Shown here in pieces: positions 34,933-43,180 of a DNA stretch of 64,000 nucleotides. The position numbers were made by a program, and so were the translations under genes. The DNA lies in NCBI RefSeq assembly GCF_046237015.1, contig NZ_JBJYIN010000003.1:186001-250000 (forward strand), read 5' to 3'. The notes beneath the pieces are model-generated. The model made no database searches. It was not told the DNA's origin and worked only from the letters and a program-made list of their open reading frames with translations. Position 1 is the stretch's first letter, and every line of letters starts with the position of its first letter. The DNA comes from JBJYIN01 sp046237015. GTDB taxonomy: Bacteria > Pseudomonadota > Gammaproteobacteria > Enterobacterales > Enterobacteriaceae.

Positions 34933-36393
34933 ATGCATAACAGCGGGTCTGTAGAACGCCTTACCGTCACACAGGCGCTTGATAAACTGGAAGCCTTGTA
35001 CGATGAAGCGGTGACATCTCTGCGCAATGCCATTGGTGAGTTTATCAGTAGCGGCAAATTACCCGATGCACAAGCCCGGGCCACCGGGTTATTTGCTTAC
35101 CCCGAACTGCGTGTGAAATGGGACGGTGAATCTACCGATCAACCCCGTCACCGTGCCTATGGTCGATTTACCCATGCTGGCTGCTATGCCACCACCATTA
35201 CCCGACCACAATTTTTTCGTCAGTATTTGAGCGAGCAGCTCACTCTGTTAGCTAACGACTATGCCGCTGAGATCGAAGTCCAACCATCGTCGCAGGAAAT
35301 TCCGTTTCCCTATGTTCTGGACGGTTCTGACCTGCTTCTCGATCGGTCTATGAGTGCCGGCATTGCCAAACACTTCCCCACGACCGAACTCTCAAAAATC
35401 GGAGATGAAACTGCCGATGGGCTTTTTCACTCCACCACGTCCTCACCGTTATCCCATTTTGACGCCCTGAGAACCGATTTTTCACTCGCGCGCCTGCGTC
35501 ATTATACCGGTACCCCCGTCGAACACGTGCAACCGTTCATTCTCTTCACCAATTACACTCGCTACGTGGATGAATTTGTACGTTGGGCATGCAGCCAGAT
35601 TGCCGACCCCGATAGCCCCTACGAGGCATTATCTTGCGCAGGCGGCATCTACATCACTGCCGACACGCTTAATCCAGAACAAACGGTCTCGGATCTGGCC
35701 TGGAAAAATCACCAGATGCCGGCTTACCACCTGATATCACGCCACGGTAAGGGGATTACGCTGGTGAACATTGGCGTAGGGCCGTCTAACGCCAAAACCA
35801 TTTGCGATCACCTGGCGGTGCTGCGACCGCATGCCTGGTTAATGATCGGACACTGCGGTGGTTTGCGAGAAAGCCAGTCAATTGGCGATTATGTGCTGGC
35901 ACATGCTTATCTGCGAGACGATCATGTCCTTGATGCCGTGTTGCCACCCGATATCCCGATCCCCAGCATCGCGGAAGTTCAACGCGCACTTTATGACGCC
36001 ACCAAGACGGTCAGCGGTATGCCAGGCGAAGAAGTCAAACAGCGACTCCGTACCGGCACCGTCGTGACGACGGACGACCGCAACTGGGAACTGCGCTATT
36101 CCGCTTCCGCTCTGCGCTTTAATCTGAGTCGTGCCGTGGCCGTTGATATGGAAAGTGCGACAATCGCTGCACAAGGCTACCGTTTCCGGGTACCGTATGG
36201 CACATTGCTATGCGTTTCCGATAAACCTCTGCATGGTGAAATTAAGTTACCCGGTCAGGCAAACCGCTTTTATGAAGGGGCTATTTCAGAACACCTGCAA
36301 ATTGGCATTTGTACGATTGGTCTACTGCGTGCAGAAGGCGATCGATTACACTCTCGCAAATTACGCACATTTAACGAGCCGCCGTTTCGCTAA
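34933..36393 (+). CDS. amn: AMP nucleosidase
   Basis: A 486-residue cytoplasmic enzyme that splits AMP into adenine and ribose 5-phosphate. The N-terminal family-specific domain (about 1-175) is followed by a nucleoside phosphorylase fold with INIGVGPSNAKTICDHLAVLRPHAWLMIGHCGGLRESQ and DMESATIAAQGYRFRVPYGTLLCVSDKPLHGE. Length fits E. coli Amn (484). AAGGAG precedes ATG 34933 by 5 bases, so it is preferred over ATG 34915. It lies between two Zur-like sites, but nothing in its own upstream region looks like one. A strong hairpin ends it. Confidence 0.95.
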   Translation: MHNSGSVERLTVTQALDKLEALYDEAVTSLRNAIGEFISSGKLPDAQARATGLFAYPELRVKWDGESTDQPRHRAYGRFTHAGCYATTITRPQFFRQYLSEQLTLLANDYAAEIEVQPSSQEIPFPYVLDGSDLLLDRSMSAGIAKHFPTTELSKIGDETADGLFHSTTSSPLSHFDALRTDFSLARLRHYTGTPVEHVQPFILFTNYTRYVDEFVRWACSQIADPDSPYEALSCAGGIYITADTLNPEQTVSDLAWKNHQMPAYHLISRHGKGITLVNIGVGPSNAKTICDHLAVLRPHAWLMIGHCGGLRESQSIGDYVLAHAYLRDDHVLDAVLPPDIPIPSIAEVQRALYDATKTVSGMPGEEVKQRLRTGTVVTTDDRNWELRYSASALRFNLSRAVAVDMESATIAAQGYRFRVPYGTLLCVSDKPLHGEIKLPGQANRFYEGAISEHLQIGICTIGLLRAEGDRLHSRKLRTFNEPPFR

Positions 36394-36415
36394 TGACTTT
36401 ACGTCATATTCTCGT

Positions 36416-36444
36416 TGGCCCTTGCGACGCATGCGCAAGGGCCA
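36416..36444. terminator. Hairpin between amn and the dksA-like gene
   Basis: TGGCCCTTGCG pairs perfectly with CGCAAGGGCCA (11 bp) around a 7-base loop. It lies between two convergent genes and could end both. No T tract follows in either direction. Confidence 0.6.
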
Positions 36445-36476
36445 GATGTCTCTCAATGACAAACGGACATAACAGG

Positions 36477-36893
36477 CTAACGTTTATGCAGTAATTCTTT
36501 AATTTCCTGAGTCTCTTTTGCGTCAATGCTCAGTTCCGCCGTGGGACGCAATAACAGACGGCGCAGGCCGATAGGTTCACCGGTCTCTCGGCAATATCCG
36601 TATTCTCCGAGACGAATTCGCTGGAGAGCCGCATCAATCTTTGGCAACAGGCGACTTTCACGATCAATCTGGCGGAACAGCATTCTCAACTCTTCTTCCC
36701 GCATCGCCTTATCACCTTCATCACTATACTGTTCCCCCTGTTGAATGCTCCCTTTCAACTCATCAATATGATGCAGCAGCGTTGAGCGTTCACACACCAA
36801 ACGCCGCTGGAAAAAAGCTAACTGAGTGGGATTCATATAATCGGCTTCAGGCATCGCCAAAATCTGTAATTCTTCTTGCGCCGTTTTTGGCAT
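36477..36893 (-). CDS. dksA2: DksA-like transcription factor lacking the zinc finger (DksA2 type)
   Basis: A 138-residue RNA polymerase secondary-channel protein. The coiled-coil tip keeps the acidic DxxDxA motif (SDEGDKAMREEE) needed for activity with ppGpp. The zinc finger is broken: where E. coli DksA has CESC and CIDC, this protein reads CRET and SIDA, so one of four cysteines remains. This is the pattern of zinc-independent DksA2 of Pseudomonas, which replaces DksA under zinc starvation. The ATG at 36893 has GGAGAG upstream; the longer start at 36917 has none. A Zur-like box lies 26 bases upstream. Confidence 0.88.
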   Translation of the reverse strand: MPKTAQEELQILAMPEADYMNPTQLAFFQRRLVCERSTLLHHIDELKGSIQQGEQYSDEGDKAMREEELRMLFRQIDRESRLLPKIDAALQRIRLGEYGYCRETGEPIGLRRLLLRPTAELSIDAKETQEIKELLHKR

Positions 36894-36918
36894 AACACTC
36901 TCCAGGATAGCCTTCAAA

Positions 36919-36941
36919 CTAACGTTATGTTATAACATTAA
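36919..36941. promoter_or_regulatory. Candidate Zur box between dksA2 and the secreted-peptide gene
   Basis: The core ATGTTATAACAT (36927-36938) is a perfect palindrome. Read on the minus strand, about 17 of 22 fixed positions match the Zur consensus recalled as GAAATGTTATA-N-TATAACATTTC. It covers a possible dksA2 -10 element (TATAAC, with TGTTAA 16 bases upstream) and lies between divergent genes, so one site could repress both. Confidence 0.65.
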
Positions 36942-36966
36942 AATCGAAAATTAACAGGCTATTGCT

Positions 36967-37206
36967 ATGCAAAAAAACATCTCATTGGTCTTCCTTTCGC
37001 TGATCGCAACGCAGGCTTCTGCTTTTCAAGCCAAGATTACGCCAGTGAACACCGTACCAAGCGTCAATACGATGAGCCCATACGTCACTTTCTCTGGCTT
37101 CTCCGCCTTTGACCAACAAAGTCTTCATCCTGGCATTTGCAGTACGGTATCGATTAATGGCTGTGGCTGTATTTTTTGTACGCAATTAAGGATGTCTGGA
37201 CGTTAA
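36967..37206 (+). CDS. Small secreted four-cysteine protein of unknown function
   Basis: A 79-residue protein with a clear Sec signal (MQKNISLVFLSLIATQASA, cleavage after ASA) and a mature part of about 60 residues. The C-terminus holds four cysteines, C-x8-C-x-C-x2-C, in ICSTVSINGCGCIFCTQLR, which could bind a metal or form disulfides. The rest is rich in Ser, Thr, Val and Phe with no charge clusters. I do not recognise a family. The ribosome site is weak (CAGG, 8 bases). It diverges from dksA2 across a Zur-like box and ends overlapping the convergent AraC gene by 3 bases. Confidence 0.55.
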   Translation: MQKNISLVFLSLIATQASAFQAKITPVNTVPSVNTMSPYVTFSGFSAFDQQSLHPGICSTVSINGCGCIFCTQLRMSGR

Positions 37207-38135
37207 ATCTCCCTTTTCTTTGTGACCGTACTCAGCGTTTTAGGATTGCGGCCAAAATAACGGGTAAATGCCAGACTGAAATTGGTTGGGTGACGATACC
37301 CCACTAACCATGCTGTTTGCGCGACCTGCAACCCTTGTTCTAACAATTGTTGTGCGCGTTCCATGCGCCATGCCAATAACATCCTTCCCGGCGTGGTATT
37401 AAAATAGCGATGAAATCCTTGCTTAAGTTTAAATTCGCTCATACCTGCCTGCGCAGCGATACAGGACAACGTTAGCGGCTCGGCCAACCGTTCGCGCATC
37501 CAGACACCGACTTGCTCAAGCCGGATCTCCTCATGCGGGCAACCATGCATTTTTTCTGGCACCAATAAATGCCGATATTGCGCTAACAGGCTTAGCGCAT
37601 GGATATGGCGATCGAGAGGATCGGTTCGGCCATATAGTGCTTGAACATGATGTCGGCTAGCCGCTGAAATGGGAGCAAAAGCGTGTTGCCGAAGGCAATC
37701 GTCATCAAATAAGGCCGCAGCATTATCGATGCCAAAATAACGTTCGATCGCCGTCATCCCCACTAACAGGCGGCACTGCTCCACCCGCTGATTTGCCTGA
37801 TAACGTCGTTCTCCCGCACTGGTTCGAAACGTGGTCATCGTGATGTGACCACGCCGAAACGGAACATGAACCCCATCATGTCCGCAATACAGTGAATCAC
37901 CGGCAAGCGCAAACGTCATCACCAACATCGGTTGCGAATGGGGATGACTCGTTTCCTCAATCAACGGGTGTTCCGGCTGATAATGTGAACGTACCAGAGT
38001 CAGATCTTGAGCAATAGGATTGAAATCAGACCAGCATTCTCCCACGTTCAGAGGGAGTGAATAGCGGTGACCATCAGATCCTAGCGTTCCCATCCCTACC
38101 CGGTAACCCTGTGATACTCGTTGTACCCGCGCCAT
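37203..38135 (-). CDS. AraC-family regulator, siderophore-regulator-like (PchR/YbtA type)
   Basis: A 310-residue regulator with a C-terminal AraC domain (about 210-305): two helix-turn-helix motifs in LTLSCIAAQAGMSEFKLKQGFHRYFNTTPGRMLL and VAQTAWLVGYRHPTNFSLAFTRYFG. The N-terminal sensing domain is of the PchR/YbtA kind by feel, including SHPHSQPMLVMTFALAG. The ATG at 38135 follows GGAGGAG, far better than ATG 38204, which lies inside a Fur-like box. Divergent from the methyltransferase gene, so it may activate it when iron is low. Confidence 0.8.
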   Translation of the reverse strand: MARVQRVSQGYRVGMGTLGSDGHRYSLPLNVGECWSDFNPIAQDLTLVRSHYQPEHPLIEETSHPHSQPMLVMTFALAGDSLYCGHDGVHVPFRRGHITMTTFRTSAGERRYQANQRVEQCRLLVGMTAIERYFGIDNAAALFDDDCLRQHAFAPISAASRHHVQALYGRTDPLDRHIHALSLLAQYRHLLVPEKMHGCPHEEIRLEQVGVWMRERLAEPLTLSCIAAQAGMSEFKLKQGFHRYFNTTPGRMLLAWRMERAQQLLEQGLQVAQTAWLVGYRHPTNFSLAFTRYFGRNPKTLSTVTKKREI

Positions 38136-38189
38136 ACCGTCTCCTCCGTTTGCCATACGAAAAACACCGTTTCGCATACCAATGAACAT

Positions 38190-38208
38190 AATAACCATTC
38201 TCATTTAT
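38190..38208. promoter_or_regulatory. Candidate Fur box between the AraC and methyltransferase genes
   Basis: The plus strand reads AATAACCATTCTCATTTAT; about 11 of 19 positions match the Fur consensus GATAATGATAATCATTATC. The minus-strand form AATGAGAATGGTTATT is typical of iron-regulated promoters. It lies between two divergent genes. Confidence 0.5.
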
Positions 38209-38312
38209 AGATAACATATCCCACACAATGGATCATTGTGATAGCGACAGACATTTCTCCCGCTTGCTTTACGCACACATTGCACCACGTCAATTTGAAC
38301 AGGAGTCCCTTA

Positions 38313-39308
38313 ATGCATCCTTTCGAAACACTCTGGACACTCGCGGCGGATAGCGTACGTGCCGATGTGCTAAGTCTGGCACTGGAACATCAGCTTTTTG
38401 ACCGGCTAAAAGAGCCCAAAACACCGCAACAGCTCGCCGGGATACAGGGCTGGCAACCGGAAAAAACGGGTTTTCTACTGGAACTGCTCTGGAGTATGCA
38501 GTTGCTGCAACGAGATAACGCAGGTTATGTCACCACCGCTACTTGTCTGTCGGTACTTTGCCGCGATGGAGAACATTTTCTTGGTGACGCATGGCGCTAT
38601 CGACTGAGTAGCCTGCGTCATTTTGGGCAGGGACTCGCCACTGGGCTAGACAAACCGCTGACACAGCAATTCAGTGAACTACCGAGGGACGAGGCCTGGG
38701 CCCACGCGGCAGAGCACCAGATTTCGCAGGAACAGCGAGCCATAACCGCCGAATATGCCAATTCGCTTATTTCGACGCTCCCCGATTTTCCACAGATAAA
38801 TCGCATGCTCGATCTTGGCGGTGGCCCCGGTTGGGTCGCAATCACGCTAGCACAGACTCATCCTCATTTATCAGGTTGCATTTATGATTTGCCACAAACC
38901 GCCGCCGTTGCCCAAAGGAATATTAATGCAGCGGGACTATCTGACCGACTATCAGCAAAAAGCGGCGATTTCACTGAACAACGCTATGACTTAATCTGGA
39001 GTTCTTCTTTCCTGCATTTTGTTGAAGATATACCAACCATACTGACTGACCTTCACCGGGCATTAACCCCTGAAGGCGTGTTGGTTCTGGCTCAGGCTGA
39101 AATCGCGGAAACGGCTGCCGATGCCGCACCGGTATTGCCCTTCTTTCTCCCGCTATTAATGAGCGGTCGCCATGTCACTCGGGAAGGCCAGTTGGCGCAA
39201 TGGTTATACCATGCGGGATTCGCGTCGGTAGAAACACGGCACCATCAAGTCTTCCCGATGGCGCCGCTGACGACATTGATTGCGCGTAAATGCGCAGACA
39301 AACCATAG
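38313..39308 (+). CDS. SAM-dependent methyltransferase, O-methyltransferase family 2-like
   Basis: A 331-residue protein. The N-terminal part (about 1-90) resembles the winged-helix dimerisation domain of plant and bacterial O-methyltransferases (LSLALEHQLFDRLKEPKTPQQLAG). The C-terminal Rossmann domain has SAM motif I, MLDLGGGPGWVAITLAQ. The acceptor is unknown. ATG 38313 follows AGGAG by 7 bases. It shares an intergenic Fur-like box with the AraC gene, so a role in an iron-responsive small-molecule pathway is possible; no biosynthetic partner is adjacent. Confidence 0.8.
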   Translation: MHPFETLWTLAADSVRADVLSLALEHQLFDRLKEPKTPQQLAGIQGWQPEKTGFLLELLWSMQLLQRDNAGYVTTATCLSVLCRDGEHFLGDAWRYRLSSLRHFGQGLATGLDKPLTQQFSELPRDEAWAHAAEHQISQEQRAITAEYANSLISTLPDFPQINRMLDLGGGPGWVAITLAQTHPHLSGCIYDLPQTAAVAQRNINAAGLSDRLSAKSGDFTEQRYDLIWSSSFLHFVEDIPTILTDLHRALTPEGVLVLAQAEIAETAADAAPVLPFFLPLLMSGRHVTREGQLAQWLYHAGFASVETRHHQVFPMAPLTTLIARKCADKP

Positions 39309-39412
39309 CAGCATCGCTGTCACACAAAAGAGCGCCCGTCATCTTCCCAACCACAGGCAAATGCGGCAAGCCTGTAGCACGACAACGGTGAAGAGCTCGA
39401 TGCCCGCGATAA

Positions 39413-39444
39413 AAAAGCCAGTCAGTATGCGCTGGCTGGCTTTT
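39413..39444. terminator. Bidirectional terminator between methyltransferase and patA
   Basis: AAAAGCCAGTCAG pairs with CTGGCTGGCTTTT (13 bp with one G-T pair). On the minus strand it is followed by a T run, so it ends patA; on the plus strand TTTT follows the stem. Confidence 0.8.
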
Positions 39445-39482
39445 GGTATGGCCGTCTTTACGGCATGTCCGTCGCGTTCGTT

Positions 39483-40889
39483 TCACTCTACGGTATATTC
39501 CTGCATTTTATTTTCATCAGACATCGTGCCTCTGAGATGTTGTAAGACGATCCCCGCCTCTTTCAGTACGCGAGCACACTGATCGCGGGTAATGGTTAAC
39601 GGCGGTTCAATTCTGACCGATTTTGCGTTGTTCAACGTTCCCGCGACCAACACGTTGCGCTCGAAAAGCCCCTTAGCAAACGCATAGCCAATCTCGTTTT
39701 TACTGAACTCAATTGCCTGCAACAGGCCAACGCCACGCGCCTCAACAATCAATTCAGGATACGCCGCCGCCAGTTTTTTCAACCCTTGCAGCAAAAATGC
39801 CCCTTGAGAGGCAGCCTGCTCAGGCAGTTTCTCACGCAACAGGACGTTAATTGTCGCCAGCGCAGCCGCGCAAGCCAATGGATTACCGCCAAATGTCGTG
39901 GTATGCAGGAAGGGATTTTCAAACAACACGGAAAAAACCGCTTCCGTCGCCACCGTAGCGCCAATCGGCATCACGCCGCCACCTAGTGCCTTGGCAAGGC
40001 AGAGAATATCCGGCTGAACGTTATAGTGCTCACAGGCGAACATTTTGCCCGTGCGCCCCATTCCCGTTTGAACCTCATCCAGGATCAACAATGCCCCAAT
40101 GTCATCGCATAGCGATCTGACCGCAGGCAGATAGTTATCCGGTGGGACAATCACGCCGCCTTCCCCTTGAATAGGCTCAAGAATAATCGCGGCCACTCCT
40201 TCTCCAGCTTTCTGGCATTGGTGAGCCTGATGACGCATGGCGTTGATATCGCCAAAGGGAACGTGGTGGAAACCAGACAGCAACGGCATAAAAGGACGAC
40301 GAAAAGCAGGTTTCGCCGTAGCGGACAACGCGCCGAGCGATTTACCATGGAACGCGCCATTCGCGGCAATAAACGTATATTTTCCGCGAGGAGACTGATA
40401 AGCCTTAGCCAGTTTCAACGCCGCCTCAACCGATTCTGTGCCGCTATTACTGAAGAAGCTGTACTTCAGATTGCCCGGCGTTAATGCCGCCAGTGTTTTT
40501 GCCAATAGCGCACGCAGCGGATCCAACAATTCCTGGCTGTGTAAAGGTTGTCTGGCGAGTTGTTTTTCTACCGCCGCAATCACGTTGGGATTACGGTGCC
40601 CTACGTTGAAAATACCGTAACCACCGAGACAATCGAGGTATTCATTTCCCTGCGTATCGACTAACGTGTTTGGGCCACTGGCGCGCCATTCGACAGCACC
40701 GTAATCGCCACCAGTTGTGACAGATTTTCTGTACTCCAGAAAACCAGGATTGACGTATTCACGAAAACAATTCAACACTTCCCGATTCAATGAGGCCATT
40801 TCATCGTGGGTTAACGTATCACTATTAATCCAATCTAGCGCCTGCTGAGAACACTCTAGCGGGTTGAGGTGTGCGTATAATCTGGACAA
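39483..40889 (-). CDS. patA: Putrescine aminotransferase
   Basis: A PLP enzyme that moves an amino group from putrescine to 2-oxoglutarate, giving 4-aminobutanal. It is very close to E. coli PatA (HPGFLEYRKS-like VNPGFLEYRKSVTTGGDYGAVEW, GYGIFNVGHRNP, FFSNSGTESVEAAL). The PLP lysine is in LCLAKALGGGVMPIG. No ATG fits the N-terminus: a TTG at 40889 follows AAGGAG by 6 bases and aligns with the E. coli start, giving 468 residues. A perfect 11-bp hairpin sits 4 bases before the ribosome site. With patD it feeds putrescine to GABA. Confidence 0.93.
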   Translation of the reverse strand: MSRLYAHLNPLECSQQALDWINSDTLTHDEMASLNREVLNCFREYVNPGFLEYRKSVTTGGDYGAVEWRASGPNTLVDTQGNEYLDCLGGYGIFNVGHRNPNVIAAVEKQLARQPLHSQELLDPLRALLAKTLAALTPGNLKYSFFSNSGTESVEAALKLAKAYQSPRGKYTFIAANGAFHGKSLGALSATAKPAFRRPFMPLLSGFHHVPFGDINAMRHQAHQCQKAGEGVAAIILEPIQGEGGVIVPPDNYLPAVRSLCDDIGALLILDEVQTGMGRTGKMFACEHYNVQPDILCLAKALGGGVMPIGATVATEAVFSVLFENPFLHTTTFGGNPLACAAALATINVLLREKLPEQAASQGAFLLQGLKKLAAAYPELIVEARGVGLLQAIEFSKNEIGYAFAKGLFERNVLVAGTLNNAKSVRIEPPLTITRDQCARVLKEAGIVLQHLRGTMSDENKMQEYTVE

Positions 40890-41209
40890 AATGGACTCCT
40901 TGCAAACTGATATCACGCGATATCAGTTTAATTAATGCACATAACACGCCAATTGCCCGTTAAAAACGCTAATTAAGTGTTAAAATCCGACATGACTCAT
41001 AAAAATAGAATAAAAGAGAAAATAAATATACATATCCGGAATTAACCACCAAACATAGCAAATAAATTGGGATGAACAGAGAAAAACAAAGGAAGTGTGC
41101 ACGCTAATCGTTCGTGTTGAACCATTTTAGTGCACCGATAGATATCCTGCATCAAACCTACCGTGTATGCCGATACAAGAGGAGAGATGCGATAACAATC
41201 ATCACACGA
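40890..41209. promoter_or_regulatory. Intergenic region between patD and patA
   Basis: 320 AT-rich bases carrying the presumed patA promoter and a hairpin at 40904-40929. I looked for a sigma-54 promoter (GG-N10-GC) by eye and found none convincing. No gene seen. Confidence 0.5.
40904..40929. promoter_or_regulatory. Leader hairpin or operator before patA
   Basis: AAACTGATATC and GATATCAGTTT are perfect inverted arms (11 bp) around ACGC. It ends 4 bases before the AAGGAG ribosome site of patA on the minus strand, where it could shield translation or serve as a protein-binding operator. Confidence 0.5.
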
Positions 41210-42634
41210 TCAATGTTTAATCATGATATGACGCACGATGGTGTAATCCTCCAATCCATACATCGACATATCCTTGCCATAGCCAGACAGTTTCTGTCCA
41301 CCATGTGGCATTTCACTGACTAACATGAAGTGTGTGTTGATCCAGGTGCAACCGTATTGCAGGCGTGCGGCCAAACGATGAGCTCGCCCAATATCTCGCG
41401 TCCATACAGAAGATGCCAAACCATAATTTGACGCATTCGCCCAGCCGACAACCTCCGCTTCATCATCAAATGGCGTAATGGAAATCACCGGTCCAAAGAC
41501 CTCTTTCTGGACAATTTCGTCGTCCTGATGCGCACCGGCTAACACCGTTGGCTGGAAGTAGAAACCTGTTCCTTTTCCTCGTTTTCCCCCGGTTACCACC
41601 GTGATGTGAGGCAACGCTCTGGCGCGTTCAACAAAACCTTCCACCCTTTCCAACTGTTGCTCGGTAATCAGAGGGCCAAGTTCCGTCGTCTCCGCCAACG
41701 GATCGCCCATATCAAGCGTGGCAACCGCCTTTCCTAACGCATCCACGACATCATCATAAATAGCCCGTTGTACATACAGTCGACAGGCTGCCGTACAATC
41801 CTGCCCGGCGTTATAAAAACCAAAACTGCGGATACCCTCAACAACCTGTTCAATATCTGCATCGTCAAACACGATCACCGGCGCTTTCCCCCCCAATTCC
41901 ATATGGGTCCGTTTTACACTTGACGCCGTATGGGAAAGAATGTGAGCTCCTGTGGGAATTGACCCCGTCAATGACACCATGTGTACCCGCGCATGCCCCG
42001 TCAACGCATCGCCAATATCCTTGCCTCGCCCGAACAAAATATTCACGACCCCGGCCGGTAAAATATCAGCCAGCAAATGGGCGAGGTAAAAGGTGGACAA
42101 CGGCGTTTGTTCCGCTGGCTTTAACACCACACAATTTCCCGCTGCCAAGGCGGGCGCCAATTTCCATGACGCCATCATGAGCGGATAATTCCACGGGGCG
42201 ATAGATGCGACCACACCAACGGGATCGCGACGCGTCATCGACGTATGACCTTCCAGATATTCCCCCGCCGCCGACCCACTCAGACAACGAGCCGCACCGG
42301 CAAAGAAACGAAACACATCCACCACCGCAGGGATCTCATCATTCAGCGCAGCATGATAGGGCTTACCACAGTTAAGCGATTCAAGACGAGCAAACGCTTC
42401 AGCATGCGCTTCAATCGCATCGGCAATTTGCAGTAATAAAGCAGAGCGTGTTTTGGGTGTGGTCTGTCCCCATTGCGCAAACGCTGTATCAGCCGCGTGA
42501 ACCGCTGCATCAACCTGGTGCAGGTCGGCTTGTGCGATCGAGGCAATCTCTTCGCCGTTAGCCGGATTGAAAACGGTCAGCATCTCACCTTTGCCTGCGA
42601 CCAGTTTCCCCTCAATAAGCAATTTGTCATGCAT
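41210..42634 (-). CDS. patD: Gamma-aminobutyraldehyde dehydrogenase
   Basis: A 474-residue aldehyde dehydrogenase that oxidises 4-aminobutanal to GABA with NAD, the step after PatA. The catalytic Cys is in FYNAGQDCTAACRLYV and the general-base Glu in THMELGGKAPVIV; SIAPWNYPLMMASWKLAPALAAGN is the cofactor and substrate region. Close to E. coli PatD (YdcW). An AAGGGG ribosome site precedes the ATG. It lies upstream of patA in the same direction, 320 bases apart. Confidence 0.92.
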   Translation of the reverse strand: MHDKLLIEGKLVAGKGEMLTVFNPANGEEIASIAQADLHQVDAAVHAADTAFAQWGQTTPKTRSALLLQIADAIEAHAEAFARLESLNCGKPYHAALNDEIPAVVDVFRFFAGAARCLSGSAAGEYLEGHTSMTRRDPVGVVASIAPWNYPLMMASWKLAPALAAGNCVVLKPAEQTPLSTFYLAHLLADILPAGVVNILFGRGKDIGDALTGHARVHMVSLTGSIPTGAHILSHTASSVKRTHMELGGKAPVIVFDDADIEQVVEGIRSFGFYNAGQDCTAACRLYVQRAIYDDVVDALGKAVATLDMGDPLAETTELGPLITEQQLERVEGFVERARALPHITVVTGGKRGKGTGFYFQPTVLAGAHQDDEIVQKEVFGPVISITPFDDEAEVVGWANASNYGLASSVWTRDIGRAHRLAARLQYGCTWINTHFMLVSEMPHGGQKLSGYGKDMSMYGLEDYTIVRHIMIKH

Positions 42635-42749
42635 ACGCGCCCCTTCCCCTTATAAACAGAAAGACAGAAAGCTACTGGTGTCTTTACACACCGCAAGCCA
42701 CACATCATCCGCCTGCAAGATACTTGCCATATTGCTCACATCGGTAAGC

Positions 42750-42908
42750 CTAAGGCGTTTTATCTGGCGAGTTTTGCGTTTGTGTTGCGGCCTGTCGGGC
42801 TTCCTCTGCCAACTTTTCAATCTCCTCATCAGTAAGCTGTTCGGAAGCTTCATGAACCTTGGCAAGTCCTTCATTAACAGTGACGTCTTTCGGATCCTGT
42901 TCGGTCAT
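42750..42908 (-). CDS. Small acidic protein of unknown function
   Basis: A 52-residue ORF, MTEQDPKDVTVNEG then KVHEASEQLTDEEIEKLAEEARQAATQTQ, ending SPDKTP. It has an AGGG ribosome site 3-4 bases before the ATG. It is highly acidic, Ala/Glu/Gln-rich and predicted helical with no membrane or signal segment. Codon use looks normal. I do not recognise it. It lies upstream of patD in the same direction. Confidence 0.5.
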   Translation of the reverse strand: MTEQDPKDVTVNEGLAKVHEASEQLTDEEIEKLAEEARQAATQTQNSPDKTP

Positions 42909-43009
42909 TCCCTCATCCTCACGAGTCAATAAGTAAAGATAAGTGTAGTCGAAGAGAAAATTCCGCCAATCTGAAGAAGATTTAACTCTTCTTCCCGATC
43001 GCTCTATGT

Positions 43010-43028
43010 GATAATAATTATCAATTAC
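43010..43028. promoter_or_regulatory. Fur box upstream of hasI
   Basis: GATAATAATTATCAATTAC matches the 19-base Fur consensus at about 14 positions, including an unbroken GATAAT start. It is 153 bases before the hasI start and fits repression of the haem-uptake sigma factor by iron. Confidence 0.75.
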
Positions 43029-43180
43029 ATCATGTTTTATTATTCAGGCCTTATCTGCTCGCTTTCTCTGTGCAACACAAAGGCAAACGAACCCTTCCCT
43101 ATGTTCAAACCATACCGTGATCATCGGGAAGCAAAGCGCCGTTGCATCCCAGGGGGATAAGTCACCTGACGGGACGTTGG

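Noticed and set aside
28632..39308. A complete nicotianamine/opine metallophore synthesis locus
   Set aside because: I looked for cntL/cntM-like genes on both strands and saw none; only transport-type genes are present.
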